This document shows positions 1-13,115 of a stretch of DNA of 64,000 nucleotides, piece by piece; the stretch's first letter is position 1; each line of letters opens with the position of its first letter. This DNA comes from Malachius bipustulatus (taxonomy: Eukaryota > Arthropoda > Insecta > Coleoptera > Melyridae). A program made the translations under genes and the position numbers. The DNA is taken from positions 6,262,001 to 6,326,000 of the forward strand of contig OU342630.1 of assembly GCA_910589415.1 (NCBI GenBank). Direction: 5' to 3'. The notes under the pieces are model-generated. The model had not been told where the DNA came from, ran no database searches, and worked only from the letters and a program-made list of their open reading frames with translations.

Positions 1-330
1 CGGAATCACTTTCGGTGGCACGTGAAGGTATTAACGCGATTTCGGTGTCTCCTTATTAATTACAACCGGTGACAGCGCTTTTCCAGGAGGCGCACATATG
101 CTGGGATAGATCTTGGGTGATGGGAGCGCATAACTCAGCGCCGGACAGGGTTCACGGGTTTAGTGGCACAGATCGGAGGCGTCGCGACGCCACCGCAACA
201 TCTGCTACCCGTGGCCGATGCCGATTACACCGATCTGATGAGAATACGAGCTTCATACTAAATGGTGTAAATTTAAACTGTTTTGATCTGACTGCACTTA
301 CACGTACCAACTATTTAGGTAGGTACGTGC
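1..330. other. GC-richer unique patch, no gene assigned
   Basis: This stretch is clearly less AT-rich than the DNA after it. I see no repeat termini in it and no similarity to other parts of the window. A plus-strand frame runs through 69-338 but resembles no family I know and lacks a convincing start. It could be a host exon or conserved non-coding DNA cut by the window edge. Confidence 0.3.
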
Positions 331-2269
331 AAAGTTGAAGCCTTGAAAGAATAATAATTATTCTTATTAATATATAGATGCCCTAAGAAATTTATTCCAA
401 AGTTGGTAATAATTAACAGCTCGTCACCATTTATTTTCGCTACTACTAGTTGAGATCTTAAGAAATGCATGCAAAGGACATGCAATTAAGTGGATTGATT
501 TATTTTTTCGAAATCTAATTAAGATACGAAAAAAAATCAAGAGCCAAAAAGAAGTATTTCTAGTTGCTTAATCTGAAAAAACATCAAAATTTTGAAAAAA
601 TCTGTGACGTACATTTTTTGACATAAATATTCTTAAAGGTGCCGCTCGGAACACCACTGGATTTAATAAATTTACCCAATAAAAATAGGGCTAAATTAGC
701 ACCCAAACACTGCAAATAACACTGGCAAATTCAAACAAAATTGGGTAAAAAAATTGCTTCAGATATTTACGAAAAAACAATAATTAAGAAAAAAGGTATA
801 AACGAAAAAAAAGTTTAACACCTTACTGTATCTCGAAAACGGATCATTTACCTACGCATCCATGTTTTTATGAAATTAAAAAGCGTTGTCTGAAAAAAGA
901 TCGTCTTAATAAAAGTCTCTGGTAGTCTTAGTTTTTTTTTTTATTTATTTAGATTTTTGATAATCGAAATTACATCGCAAAACTCTAAAATTCGATAGCC
1001 AAGTTTTCTTAAATATCACTATGTTGCGTCTACATAAAAATGTATAAGTTTTGTACATGCTTATAAATTTATTTGGAAATTTTATATTTTGGATTATTTT
1101 TTAAGAAAATGACATTGTTCTTGTATTCAACAAAATAGAAATTTTGAACATTTTGAACATTCATTATAAATACCATTGTATTTTCTTTGTTATTTTTCAA
1201 AATGTCTCAAAAAGTATACCTCCTAGAGAGACCTTTATTAAACCGTGTGACAACTTTCAAAGCAGGGCATGGGGGAATAAAATGAGAGATCACATAATTG
1301 CAGTTTGCCTCTTACTTGTTTTTCTGAAGGCGGTGCTACCAAAAACTTCTGAACTGATTGCTTTTTTAATTATTGAAAAACTATTTTAAATATTTCCAAA
1401 ATAAAACATATCCATATCAGTAACCAAGCGACATGCGAAATTCGAATAATTTATTATGTTTATTATCTTGAAATTTGATTTGACAGGAACAAGATTAGTT
1501 TGGAATGTGTCACGCGGTATAGGAGAGTGCATTTTTCAGATCATTTAAAATTTCAAAATAAGTTAAAAAAATCAATTTCCCCCAGTGACATTGAAGTTTG
1601 GGGGTTAAAATAAAATACAACTCTCATAACTGCGCCATTGCATCAATATATCATAATTCATCTCTCTGTAACAATCCAGATTCCGATCCAGAATTACGTA
1701 CTGGTTTAGTCTGAAAAGATTATTTTACTTCAAAATTTCACCCCTCTATTAATAGGTAAGATTTTCAACAAAATTGTTTTTTGTTCTTCCAAGTTCGGTA
1801 TCTTGGAAATAAAACTTTTTAGAGCAAAACTTTATATAATTTTTTTTACGTAATCTGCCGCTTGTCGGAGTTACGAATAAGAGTCGGAGTTATGAATAAG
1901 AGAAAAGTCAGAGATATTGTCGCGTTTCTTTTTGCCCCCTACTGCATAACAATATACAAATAAGTGAACGATTTTCGTGCCAGAATACTAAATAAATATA
2001 AAGAAGAAATGTTATTTGGGCTTGAGGTTTATAGAAAATGCCGATCTCATACCTCCGGCATTAGATCAGTAAAACTATAATAATTATCTGCCTTCGATGA
2101 GTGAATTGTCCTAATCGTTATTCTTAATTCTTCTTGATGCTTAAAACGATAAAATTTAATAAAATCAACAACATCTTTTTTGTATATCATGAAAAATGTG
2201 CGTTCATTAATTATTGTCACAACGTTCAAGCGAAGCCACAACAATAATAGATGCCTAAAGGACTAAAAT
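331..2269. other. AT-rich DNA without recognised features
   Basis: This is AT-rich sequence with many A and T runs. The short frames at 1144-1389 (plus) and 2047-2244 (minus) are of chance length and composition. I found no inverted repeats of note, no transposon termini and no RNA gene. Confidence 0.5.
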
Positions 2270-2562
2270 GGAGAATCCGGATCGCGGTCGCGAGCCATCG
2301 GATGATCCATTTGGCAGTAAAGGCCCTCGTTTCCTGCCAAAACACCATCACAACGTTTGCTATTGACAAATGCAATTGACGGGTCAATTATAATTACCAC
2401 GGGGACTAAATATAGACCCCCGTTATCGCGGAGGTGGTTAAATCTGTACGACGGAGATCTACGGTATTTCCTTCTCGCCGCAAGCACGCGGCCTTGGTCT
2501 CCATAATCATTCCAAATAATTCTGAACAGCCTCGCGAATTGATGGGTTCGTGAAGTTTTCAC
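2270..2562. other. GC-richer unique patch with small open frames
   Basis: A sharply bounded patch of higher GC in AT-rich surroundings. The minus strand has a 99-codon open frame over 2263-2562. The plus strand has an ATG frame of about 33 codons from 2269. I recognise neither. The patch has no transposon ends and no second copy in the window, so a host exon or a conserved regulatory block is possible. Coding status is unproven. Confidence 0.3.
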
Positions 2563-3005
2563 CTTTTAACAATCGTTATTTCTGCCGAAAAGTTCGAAAA
2601 TAATACATTATCAGGCTTATGTATCAGGCGTAACCCTGTTTTGAAGACATAGCACGTGCAAAATGAAAATTTCCTAACTATTGGCTCCCCTAATTATTGT
2701 TTCAAAGAGAAATGTTAAATAGATTATTTATTGAGATCGCAAAGCTCTTTCTGTTGTAGTTACATTTTAAGCCATTTGAGTTATTTTCGAGAAAATCGAA
2801 AGGAAGTTTCAATTTGTCATGTCATTTTTGTCAAAACCTTGACGAAAATAACAAAATGAAAACTTTTTCTCGATTTTATGGAAAATGCCACAACAGACTT
2901 GAAATTTAACTGTAGCATCAACAGAAGCAGCTTTTCAATGTTAACAAATGATCCATTTACCGTTTCTCTATGAAACATTTCTTGATCTCTGTCACAAATA
3001 ATATT

Positions 3006-4447
3006 AAAGGATCCCCCAAACCGACGCGAATTATTCGCAGCGGATTCGTAACGGAAATTCCGCTGCGAAATTCGTAGCGGAATTGGAAGGAGATCTCACA
3101 CCACAGCGAATATAATCGCGTCTATTATTTTACATTTTATTATTATTATTATTATTATACAGGGTGTCCCATAATATGTGGGCAATCTCCCGCGGATTTG
3201 GGTAAATTTAGTAAAAATAAATGAAAAAACAGCTATAAAATTAATTCCTCAGAGACACCCCTACGAAGATATTAGCTGTTGAAGTTGAGGGTTGAAAATC
3301 AATTTTTTGCAATAACTTTTTTATTTCTTGACCGATTTTGATAATTTTTGGTATTATTTTGTATTATTTTGAACTGTTTAGAATAGTGTTTCATAATCTT
3401 CGGTAGCACATACATAGACCTCGGGATGGCATAACACCCTCATTCACTTGAAATAAAACAATAAAAATAATAATTTTACAGTTTTTTAAGGTTAATTTTC
3501 TTTTTATTTGACATTTTTTACATAAAAAATGTATCTTTATTTATTTCGATAGAGCGAACCGTTATCGAGATAAACGTGTCCTTCTAATAGGTGATGCGTC
3601 GCAGGAACTTTCTAAATTTCAAGTAAATTTTAACAAGATGGCTGACCTTTGACAGTAAATTGAGCAGGAAACAAAACAATAACTTAATTAAATACACGTC
3701 AAATAGTGTCTAAAGATTTCATTTCATGCAGATTCAATTCTAACTGATTTTCTGCGTATTCAGCGTTTTTGTAACTCATTTTAAAATCAGTTAGAATTGA
3801 ATAAGTATATGCATGAAATAAAATCTTTGACACTATTTGACGTGTATTTAATTAAGTCTTCAACAGCTAATATCTTTGTGGGGGTGTCTCTGAGGAATTA
3901 ATTTTATAGCTATTTTTTCATTTATTTTTACGAAATTTACCCAAATCTGGGAGATTCCCCACATATTATGAGACCACCTGTATACGTTTTTATTTTCTGA
4001 ACCAACAAAATTTAACGTGAGTGTTTAAGGAAAAACAGAAGACATTTATTTATAAGCAAAAATTTTTTAGTTCTTCTCATATTTTGCTCCAAGCCTTATC
4101 CTTTTTCCTAACATTTTTATAGTCTTCATGAGAAAGGTCATACAATATCGGGTACTTTCGAACTAATTCGATAATTCGCTCCATTTCACTTATAATTTTG
4201 CTTTTTCATTATTTTTATAAACGTTGCGAAATAATTACTACGCGGATCCGCACAAAAAACGCATCTGACTGCGAACTAAGTTTCCGTACGAATAAATTCG
4301 CAGATAAATCGCAGCCAAAACGACGAAATCCGCATTAGTTTGAACTTGTCTATTTACCGCAGTGAAAACAATATGTTGCGATTCGCATGCGGCGCGAATA
4401 TTCGCAACTCTTGCGATTTTTCCGCGTTGGTTATTGGGGAATCCTTT
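3006..4447. mobile_element. CGAAT-rich inverted-repeat element (MITE-like), split by a nested element
   Basis: The ends are inverted: AAAGGATCCCCCAA on the left and TTGGGGAATCCTTT on the right, followed inward by matching GACGCG and CGCGTT blocks. The arms (3006-3157 and about 3983-4447) are full of CGAAT and TTCGC motifs found nowhere else nearby. The flanks are compatible with a TA duplication. No protein is encoded. Without the nested palindromic element at 3158-3982 it would be about 620 bp. The superfamily is unknown. Confidence 0.5.
3158..3982. mobile_element. TA-flanked palindromic element nested in the CGAAT-rich element
   Basis: Starts TA-CAGGGTGTCCCATAA and ends in the near complement CCTGTA. 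The outer 3158-3287 pairs with about 3855-3982, and 3684-3760 pairs with about 3775-3855, so almost all of the right arm folds onto the left. About 400 bp (3288-3683) in the left arm have no partner, so one arm has gained or lost sequence. A degenerate relative of the left arm lies at 6675-6835. Mariner-type ends and TA flanks suggest a mariner MITE. An (ATT)n run precedes it at 3138-3157. Confidence 0.6.
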
Positions 4448-6674
4448 ATTCCATAGACTACACCGTCACCAGAAAAACAAAAAACAAAAGTGTTGATAAA
4501 TAAGAAGTAGACATATTAACGCCTATTATACATGTTACAAGTCAGATCTAGGAAATCGCAATTTAAGCATTAGGTTCTCGTTAATGGCAACGATGTAAAT
4601 AATTTAGATACCTACTGTTTACTCTCGATCGATATGTTTTATGTAATAACATAATACGCCCACTTACCCTGTTCACACTCTATTATTATTTTTACTACGT
4701 GATTGCAGCAGTCATATCTTATTTACACGAAGTAAAAATGTGGGTGTAATTTTAATGTAAGCATAAAGCGGGAAGTTGCTTGAGGAGGCGACTTGACAGG
4801 TTAATTAAAATTCGATCTAAATCCAATGCAAATTTGTGGTAAGCAGTTTCCATAAGATAATTATCTTACTAAGTATGTACTAGGTCATGAAGGCGCGCAG
4901 ACGCGCGCCTATATCTTAAATGATCTCTTAAGTTGAAGCAATCTTCAAAACTTCAGGTATCCAGATTAGCAAATATATACCCAATAAAGTTATTTTCGTT
5001 ATTGTCTAGATTTAATAGATTTTAAGATATAATAATTATTGTCACAGCGTTATAATTATTTATTGTCGGTAGATCCCCTGAAACTGAATTCTGAAATTTA
5101 CCTCTTGATATCTCCGCCAATTCACAAAAGGGATTTTTTCACAATTTTTTCGTGACTCCTTGATTGCCCCTCAACAACGTAAGTACTGAAAAGTTTATAC
5201 TCTACTTTTACGACATCCTATATTTTTCATGTTGCAAAATATAACATACTCCGTAAAATTAGTTATAAACCGTACATTCGATTCCCGAATACCAAGAAAT
5301 TCTTTTTCAGCATAGAAACAGAGAAATCTTCTTTCTTCAGCACTTCGAGAGTTTTTCCTAAGAGACATAGGTAGGTACCCAAAATCCTTGTGAATTTTGA
5401 TAACGAATATTTTTAGATTTACCCCAAATTAAAGAAAATTAAGATGTAAGTAGGTACTTAAAAGTGCATTGAAAGCACTTTTATTCATCCACGCGGAAGT
5501 ATTTGAAATAGAACGTTAACGAATTCAATATTACATAAACTTCATAATTATTATTAATTATTAATGTAATGTAAGCTAATAGCCAAATCGATGCCCAAGC
5601 GTATTTTAAGCTTTCAACCATGCAGTAAAATTTCTGTTATCTCAGAGTTTATACGCCATCTACCGAAAGATATAATGTCGCGTGCGTATCCGAGGTTTGA
5701 TAATCAGTGACCCCACTGAACAGAGTGATAGAAAATTTACCTAAAACGTCTCCTAAATGACATAGAAATTATCGAAGTTACATAGCAGGGGAGCACATCT
5801 AACACTGTCTACCGAAAAATTGTAAAGAAAATTTAAAATGGATAGTGAAAAAATAGTTATACATATTATGAAATTCATAATTATTATTCTTTAATATTTC
5901 ATTTGGAACTATTTTCACCCGCCTATGTCATAATGGGAAGCAGCGATTAGCAAAATTTTTCGTTTCCAATAAATTCAAAAATACTTTTCCTAATAATAAT
6001 AATTAAGTAGTATTCTCGATGCCGAGAAAGTATGATTGTTACATGCGGTTCCGGGGTGGTCCAGCGGTGGTACTTGCTGGCTTATCATAGGGGAATGCAC
6101 TTATGATAGGAGAATTTTTCATACAAGATTAATCATCACTTACAATGAATGTATAATGCACATAGTAGGTATAGGAAAACCTACTCATCATCAAAGTTTG
6201 TAAGCAATTCTATTTTATATAAGCGCAACATCCAACTCTCATAATGCAGGTAGAACACCTGTTATCGCGTCTGTTACGTTGAGAGATTTGTGATTTCCAT
6301 AAAGTCTGATATTGAATTTGAGACTTCATTGCTAACTGGTGCATATTAATAAACGCATATGGCGCGAGCTCCGAGGATCATAAACTCTGCATTCAATAAT
6401 AATAAAACGCGTTGGATGGTGGACGGTGAGTACCTAGGTAATACTAATCAACAGCCGACACATCTCCAGAGAGATATCTTAAAATAACTTAGGCACAATA
6501 ATATAGGAGTTCATCATACACGGAACTTTTTTGTTTTGTATTATTATTACTCCAATCTTAATTAATGATAATATAAAAGAATACAAAATGGTAACAGCAA
6601 GTTGTTACCTGACAGAATGGATGTTAGAATAATATTTGCGATTTAAGTTATTAGCCAGGTGTACCGTAGATAAA
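4448..6674. other. AT-rich DNA without recognised genes
   Basis: No coding region is supported. A short tRNA-like string (TGGTCCAGCGGTGG near 6059) resembles a pol III A box but has no B box downstream, so it is at most a tRNA or SINE fossil. Short AT microsatellites occur around 5540-5570. Nothing else stands out. Confidence 0.45.
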
Positions 6675-6835
6675 TAGTAGGCAATCTCCCGGATTCGGGT
6701 AGAAATTGCAAAGATCAATCAAATATACTCATACATTTTTTTCTTAAAAGTTAGGAGTTTAAAAAACCTCTTCTATTGTTGATTTTTGTAATTTTTATTA
6801 CTTGACCGATGCTGATAAGTTTTTTTTTAGTTCAT
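6675..6835 (+). repeat. Degenerate relative of the 3158-3982 element
   Basis: It shares GGCAATCTCCCG and GATTCGGGTA with the left end of the 3158 element, and later TTACTTGACCGATGCTGATAA with that element's interior (ATTTCTTGACCGATTTTGATAA near 3330), in the same order. The intervening sequence has diverged and the outer termini are worn, so this is an old partial copy. Confidence 0.5.
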
Positions 6836-9800
6836 TAAATTATATCAACACCGAGTACGTTGATATGAATGCATGGTAAAAAAATAAGAATAACACAGTA
6901 CAACAGTAAAAATTATGAAAATAATAATAATAATAATGACAAGATTTCTCTCAAAAACCTGCTTCATCCATATAGGTAGGTACATGCAATATGGACTGAA
7001 CAACTGCAGGATTTTATTTATAATTTTTACACAAACCACTGCTAAAATAAGTATTGTGTACTCTGGCAGGAAACTCAATAATTGAGTAACAATCATGAAA
7101 TTTTTCAGATGATAAATCAGGACATATTTATTTTTAAAACATTCAAAACAGTAAAAGAGAGAATCCTAAAATTCAAATAAATGATAAGGAAACCCATTTT
7201 TAATGCAAGTTTAACATACCTACATCCATAACTTTTAAAAATTTAGCTTGTCAAATGTAGTTCAAAGCTCAGAATTCGAAGAGGTACTAACATAATTCAA
7301 ATTTTCCATAGTCAACTTGAATTTAAAAACATCTGGAATGGGATACAATAGGTACCTACCTGATGTTTTGCACCCTTGCTATTTCCACTAATATCGAAGT
7401 TCTCGCGCACTAAATCATCGATAATATGATGTTCAAAGAAGGGCGAACCTGGCAATGACCAATTATCTGACCAATCAGGTCTGGTCATCTCCTCATCTTC
7501 ATGCGAAAAAAAGAGAAGAATTTCCATGAGAAGAATTTCGGCGAAAAACGCCGAAACAGGTAAATTTTGTTACCGATGGGGACGTATTTTGGTGGCAAAT
7601 TCAACTATCAAGTTCATCTCCTTCAGAGGGGTAGGTGTTCCCGTTTGCTTGTCATCATAGGGAACAGATATCGCGTATACGTAACTTCACATTATCCAGC
7701 TTAGCGAAAAAATATTATATTTTAACACGTGAAATAAATTAAAAATATCTTAGACGAAAACAGTCAAGAGCAGTCTAGGCGAAGATTATATTTTGTATGT
7801 GCTGGAAGTTTTTCTATAATGAAGATGTCATCATCACTTTTCGTTATTCAGAACCTTAAATTTAATGAAGAAAACATTACTTTGAACTAATCTATTTTTG
7901 CTACTCTCCAGCGTGCCAGTTTCCGATTTTTTCGGCGATTCCGAATACGAAGGTGGTGATGTTATATAAGTTATATAAGAGAAGTTCCAAGGTCCTTCCT
8001 AAGGACTTTCGATGCTACACTACAAAGACTGTTATTTTTGGCTTCTGTCGGCCAATACTAACCTTTCTCACCTGTCCCAACAACGTAATTACCCGACAGG
8101 AATAGTAGGTAGTAATTTGTAGAATGGTGTATTTTTCACCGTTTTAATTTCAGAAAAATAAGTCTTGCTAAATAACAAGTTGTCCATTTGCAAGGTAATG
8201 TCGAATATCATCAGTCCCTAATATTAAAATTCAATATTAGGTCTTATTTAAATATATAGCTTAAATATTTAATAGTTAGGCCATAAAATAGACTTGATTA
8301 ACTATAGATTTTTTTTTAAATTCTATCGATCACAGTTTAATAAACCTCAAGGGAGGATATGTCATTGATGCATGGTAGCTTATTTTATATTATGATAGAT
8401 CTCCAATCAATAAACTATACAGAGTGATTTTTTTAGTGCTCTATTAGAAGTTATATGGACAACCAAAAAAGCACTATAGATTTTAAATTTTAGTGACGAC
8501 CGTTACGTTATTTTCAAAATGGCGACCCTCCCGGGTATACTTACAGGACATATTCTCACGCACGAACAAAATTGTCGTACATATTTTAGAAGATACGAGC
8601 TACTGATACTCTTTATTTAAAAAAATACAAAATTGAGGACGACATCACTTCACGAAAATCACCCAAACTCATCAAATGTCCACCGATTTTGACCCCCAGA
8701 TCACGAGAAAGTGGTTTATTTCGATTTTAAAAACGCTCCAATAATCTTTAAAGAGTTTTTTTTTTTTAATGACGTTAGATTTTCGTTAAAAAATTTCCTA
8801 AAGTCGCGTTACATCTACAGATGAAAATGAAATTTTTGTGGGACCAAGATATCCACAAGGAGTGGTCTGGTATTGCATTTGAGCAAAATCGGTCATACGG
8901 TTTCAAAATGGCGGCCTTTATAATTTTAGGGAAAAGGGCTATTTTTGAACCCCTGTATAAGCAAGACATAAAAAACTTTGAGACCAAATTAACAAGATTG
9001 GAAGAAAATTATTGGAAATTTGAGTTAATGCAATAAAATTTGCATTATTTTTATTAAGAAGCCAGTGGCGGGGGTAGGAAAAAGGTGACAGACTGATGAG
9101 ATGGAAATGACCATTGAAACATCGATGTCTCTGTCTTCACCATACCATTAGGGCAAATGTGTCGTTCAGAAAGCATTATTGTTTTTCAACAATCGGATTG
9201 CTGTAATTGATACAATAATTATTCATTATTATATCAATATGTTTCATAGGAAAAGGGTAAAAATGGCTAAATTTCTATAACCGTTATGAGCATATTTTTG
9301 GATGAGCAAAGGAATTGAACTACAGTATCCTTTAACCTTAAAAAATTTCAAGAAGCAAATAAGAAAGATGGCGGAGATATTTAACTTTTTCAAATGAAGT
9401 TTATTTCTCTAAAATTTCAAATTTTCGATTTTTCAAAACTCCCCTGTAACTATTTCCAATTTATTAAAGGCAGTGTAAAAACAGCATTTTTAAAGTAAAG
9501 TTAGCCAGTGGAGGACATAGGAAAAGGGACAAAATTTTAAAATTTTGCCAATTTTTTTCATTTTATGGCACCGTTTTCAAACGAAATGAAACGAAATTTT
9601 CACAGTAACCCACTGCTAATATGAACTGACTATGGAAAATTTCAGAAAACCAATTTAAAAAGGGGTGAAAATATTCATACAAAATTGAATCGCATAAAAA
9701 TACACTATTTATGCGATTGATGCGCAAGTTTTTTTTTATTTTTAGGGTGTAGTTGTTAGGTAATTAGGTATAATTAGTATTTTTTGTGTCAGATATGGAT

Positions 9801-11164
9801 TTATAGCTTCATTTGAATTTTTATATTTCTTTAATTTTTACTGTTTATTTTTATTGGATTTTTTTGAGGTTAAGTGGGATTTTTGATTAAGATTTACCAA
9901 TTTTATTTTAATTAACATTTTTTTAAATAAATTAATTAAAAAATAACAAATACTTAACCAAAAAATCTACAAATTCACATCTGACTTTAAAATTTAATTC
10001 GGAACAACTTTTTCCTACATTCTTTTTTTAATATCTTCACAAACAAGGATACTTTGTTCTTATAAAATTTAGATAAGCGATGTTGTCAATAAGCGACCTG
10101 TCAATTTTGAAATAATTTGTCGTGACACAATTCGTGACACAAGCTGGGAATGGTTGTCGCTTCGCTAATTTTCGTTTCAAGATGACAACATATAGATTCT
10201 CTATTGGGATCTCCTAAACCATAGGAGATACAGAGCCGGGTAAATTAGATAAAGTTGCATAATTTTTCATGTTAAAAAAAAAAACTAGATTTATTATTTT
10301 GTTACGTAGTTCATTACCTACGTAAATCAGAAAATTGATTTGTAGTTATTTACAATCATGTTGCATGCAGACAATGAGTTCCAATAAGGAAAATAAATCT
10401 ACGAGTTAATAGTTTTTACGATGTTTAAGGAGGAAATTTTGCTTCCTCGACTCAAAGTCGAATTCCGGATTTATGATTTACGAGTTCAGTCGCAACTGAG
10501 TATATATTGGCAAAAAGTAATTCAAAGTGTAGTGTTGTAAACAATATTTTCTCGTGACGCCAGAGAAGTAAAATCAGAGAGCAGAGTCACGTCGATACAA
10601 TCATACATTCCGCTTCATGAAACAGATGTCCAGAAATACAATGAATCACATCTCGCGGGTGCGAAATGCATTCTCAAAAATACATCCTACTCCCGATAAT
10701 TTTGTAGATACATACAACCAACAACTAGATCGTGGCTTCATTTTGTGAACCGGCGGAGCTATTTCCGAATCTGTGACTTACTTTTGTTCCATCAGTCTAC
10801 CTGTCCCGTAAAAATACACATTTGACAATATGACAAGGCCATCGGATAAGAGATTCGCATAGATTCTTGCCAAGAACTCACTTCCTTTCAGCGATGTTGC
10901 CAGCACTTCAGCTGATTCAAAGATTCAAACGGAAAATCATAATTCCTCTAGAGGTGAGATACCTGAATTTTGTATTGGTTCCTCGACCTTTACGTATAGG
11001 TATGGTATAAGCTGCACCCGAGGTTGCACCGTTCGAAAAATGATGGGCGACATAGTGAAGATCGATTAAATTATTTATACAGAGTGTCTCAGAGAAACTA
11101 TTATAATTTGCAGGCGCGAATAGAGGACATCAAAACAATTTTTTTTCTATAAACATAAAATCGG
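6836..11164. other. AT-rich DNA with weak repeat-like stretches, no gene
   Basis: About 4.3 kb with no convincing coding region. The 8410-8960 stretch contains phrases typical of degenerate foldback elements (AAAATGGCGACC, AAAATGGCGGCC and long T runs) but no clear inverted partner. A module at 10223-10260 (GGAGATACAGAGCCGGGTAA and onward) recurs in other foldback elements of this window. A worn terminus TACAGAGTGTCTC lies near 11080. The short opposite-strand frames at 8775-9036 look like chance. Confidence 0.4.
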
Positions 11165-12360
11165 GTGTTCAATAATTAACGTCCCGAGTTGACCTTGGAG
11201 ATCGAAACGTGTGTCATAACTTGATTTTATATTAATTGATTAATAGATCGCAATAGATTGCTATTAGTACACTAGTCTATTCAACTTTCTATGATTGTGA
11301 TCCGCTGTCACGGTTACTAACTGTGACTGTTTTTCTCAAATTGTTAGTCTCAAATAGCTCAAATCATCGACATTTCATCCGTAACTGTAAATTATTAAGT
11401 AGACATGCGTCAAATAGTCGTAAACAGGGTTTCTCGCCATGGTTATCTGTTATCTCACAGTAAGAGGTTATTTTAGATCGTCCCTCTACTCCCTAATTCA
11501 GTTTTCCCATCTCTAGTCCAAGCTCAATGAAATGGATGTAATATTACGTTTCTGATATTATAGCAATATTGATTTGATTTATCGAAGACCGTTCTTTTTC
11601 AAAGGAAAGGTTAATAAAATAAATAATCAAGATTAATAATTTTCATCAGACGAAGAAAATAATTACTCATGTTTGGTTATTTAGTTATATTGTTCAAATT
11701 AATTAAAAGTGCTCACGTAAGAGCGAAAAACTGCAATAGTTAAAAGTTATTTTCGCAATGGGAGTAAACTTCATGGAATGTGGATGTTGTCATCTTTAGA
11801 TCTGTCTGGAATAATTACCATGTGGTGGAACCCAAGAATTACTTCTAGTTCCTCATCAAACCCAGTGCTTGGATGGAATGTTTCTGTATTAACCTGCTTA
11901 CAACCTTCTTAGAAAAGGTGCTCACTTTTGTGTTCTCATCCAGTGATATAGCAGTGAAAGTATACCTACTCCGAGACATTCCTGACAGGTAATTGTTTTG
12001 CCAATAGTTTTCCCAAAACTTACAGTTTTCACCAAGACTTTTTTGCAGGTTTAGCGTGGTTTAGAATATCGTGTAGGTCAGTTCTGCAAACTTAAATGTG
12101 ATTTTTTTATGCATTTAAATAGGACTCGATATTTTGTGTGAGACTTTTAACGAAGTAAAGTCAAATAATCGAGAGAAGTTCATTGAGATAAGCAATACAC
12201 CCGGGAAACAGTTACAGAGTGCCTTTAGTGGAGTGAGAAACCGTGTATTAAAATGTGTTCAGGAGGGTGAAGAGCTTTTCTTTTAAATGAATTAATAATA
12301 ATAATTGTTGATTTGATTTACGTGTTTTATAAAAATGTCGATATAGTGAGTGCCTATTTT
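11165..12360. repeat. Paralogous segment, copy 1 (partner 45675-47215)
   Basis: This segment matches 45675-47215 in the same orientation over its whole length. Shared blocks include GGTGTTCAATAATTAAC, TTTCTATGATTGTGATCC, GGTTTAGCGTGGTTTA and ACTCGATATTTTGTGTGAGA. It stops where the palindrome at 12361 begins. It lacks two insertions found in copy 2, so it serves as the empty-site reference. It also has about 140 bp of its own (about 11870-12015). It may be a host segmental duplication or an unclassified old transposon. No protein is recognised. Confidence 0.65.
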
Positions 12361-13115
12361 ATACCGTGTGTCCCCGGATAGGTGAAACGACTCTTATAAA
12401 AGACAAAAAATTTTTGATTTTAATTTTCATTTTTTGGGGTTCAGCTCTGCTTGGTTAAAGAGTAATTTCTAACAAAATTTTAGTTTTGAAAAAGCAAGGA
12501 TGCCTTGGAAATTAAAAAAAAAAACATTTTTTCTGTGGAGTAAAGTGTCTTTTATGTGGCAAATGCGAAAAAATGTTATTTGAAAAAGTTGTTAAGAATC
12601 AACATTTAGGTCCGTATACCAAATTTCAAAATCATAGGCCAACTTTGATCTTCTACTTACATTTCTTTTGTGTTTATTTCACAAATCAAAGAATTTCATT
12701 TGTAACAAAGACTGATATTGACAGATTGCTATTGCTATGGATACAATTTGGTTTTTCCATGGCAGTCTTTGTTACAAAATGAAATTCTTTGATTTATGAA
12801 ATAAAACATAAAAATAAATGAAAAAAATAAAAGTTGACCTATGATTTTGAAATTTGGTATGGGGACCTAAATGTTGATTCTGAACAACTTTTTCAAATAA
12901 CATTTTTGTCGTATTTGCCACATAAAAGGCACTTTACTCAACAGAAAAACCGGTTTCTTGGAAATTTCCAAGGCATGCTTGCTTTTTCAAAATTAAAATT
13001 TTGTTACAAATTACTGTTTAGCCAAGCAGGGCTGAACCCCAAAAAATTAAATTTAAAATCAAAAAATTTGTGTCTTTTATAAGAGTCGTTTAACCTATCC
13101 GGGGACACACGGTAT
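12361..13115. mobile_element. 755-bp palindromic element, TA-flanked
   Basis: The two ends are exact complements: ATACCGTGTGTCCCC at 12361-12375 and GGGGACACACGGTAT at 13101-13115. The complementarity continues inward for about 370 bp per arm to a loop near 12715-12760. The TA-CCGTGTGTCC ends resemble mariner-type MITEs with a TA duplication. Open frames in the arms (12573-12782, 12834-13082) are by-products of the palindrome. It marks the end of similarity for paralogous copy 1. Confidence 0.65.

Noticed and set aside
6055..6075. A-box-like TGGTCCAGCGGTGG, possible tRNA or SINE
   Set aside because: No B box or T-arm follows at a usable distance.
8775..9036. Overlapping opposite-strand frames of 70 and 71 codons
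   Set aside because: AT-rich, of chance length, in a stretch that resembles worn foldback repeats.
12573..13082. Two open frames of 69 and 82 codons
   Set aside because: They lie in opposite arms of the palindrome 12361-13115 and show no protein family features.
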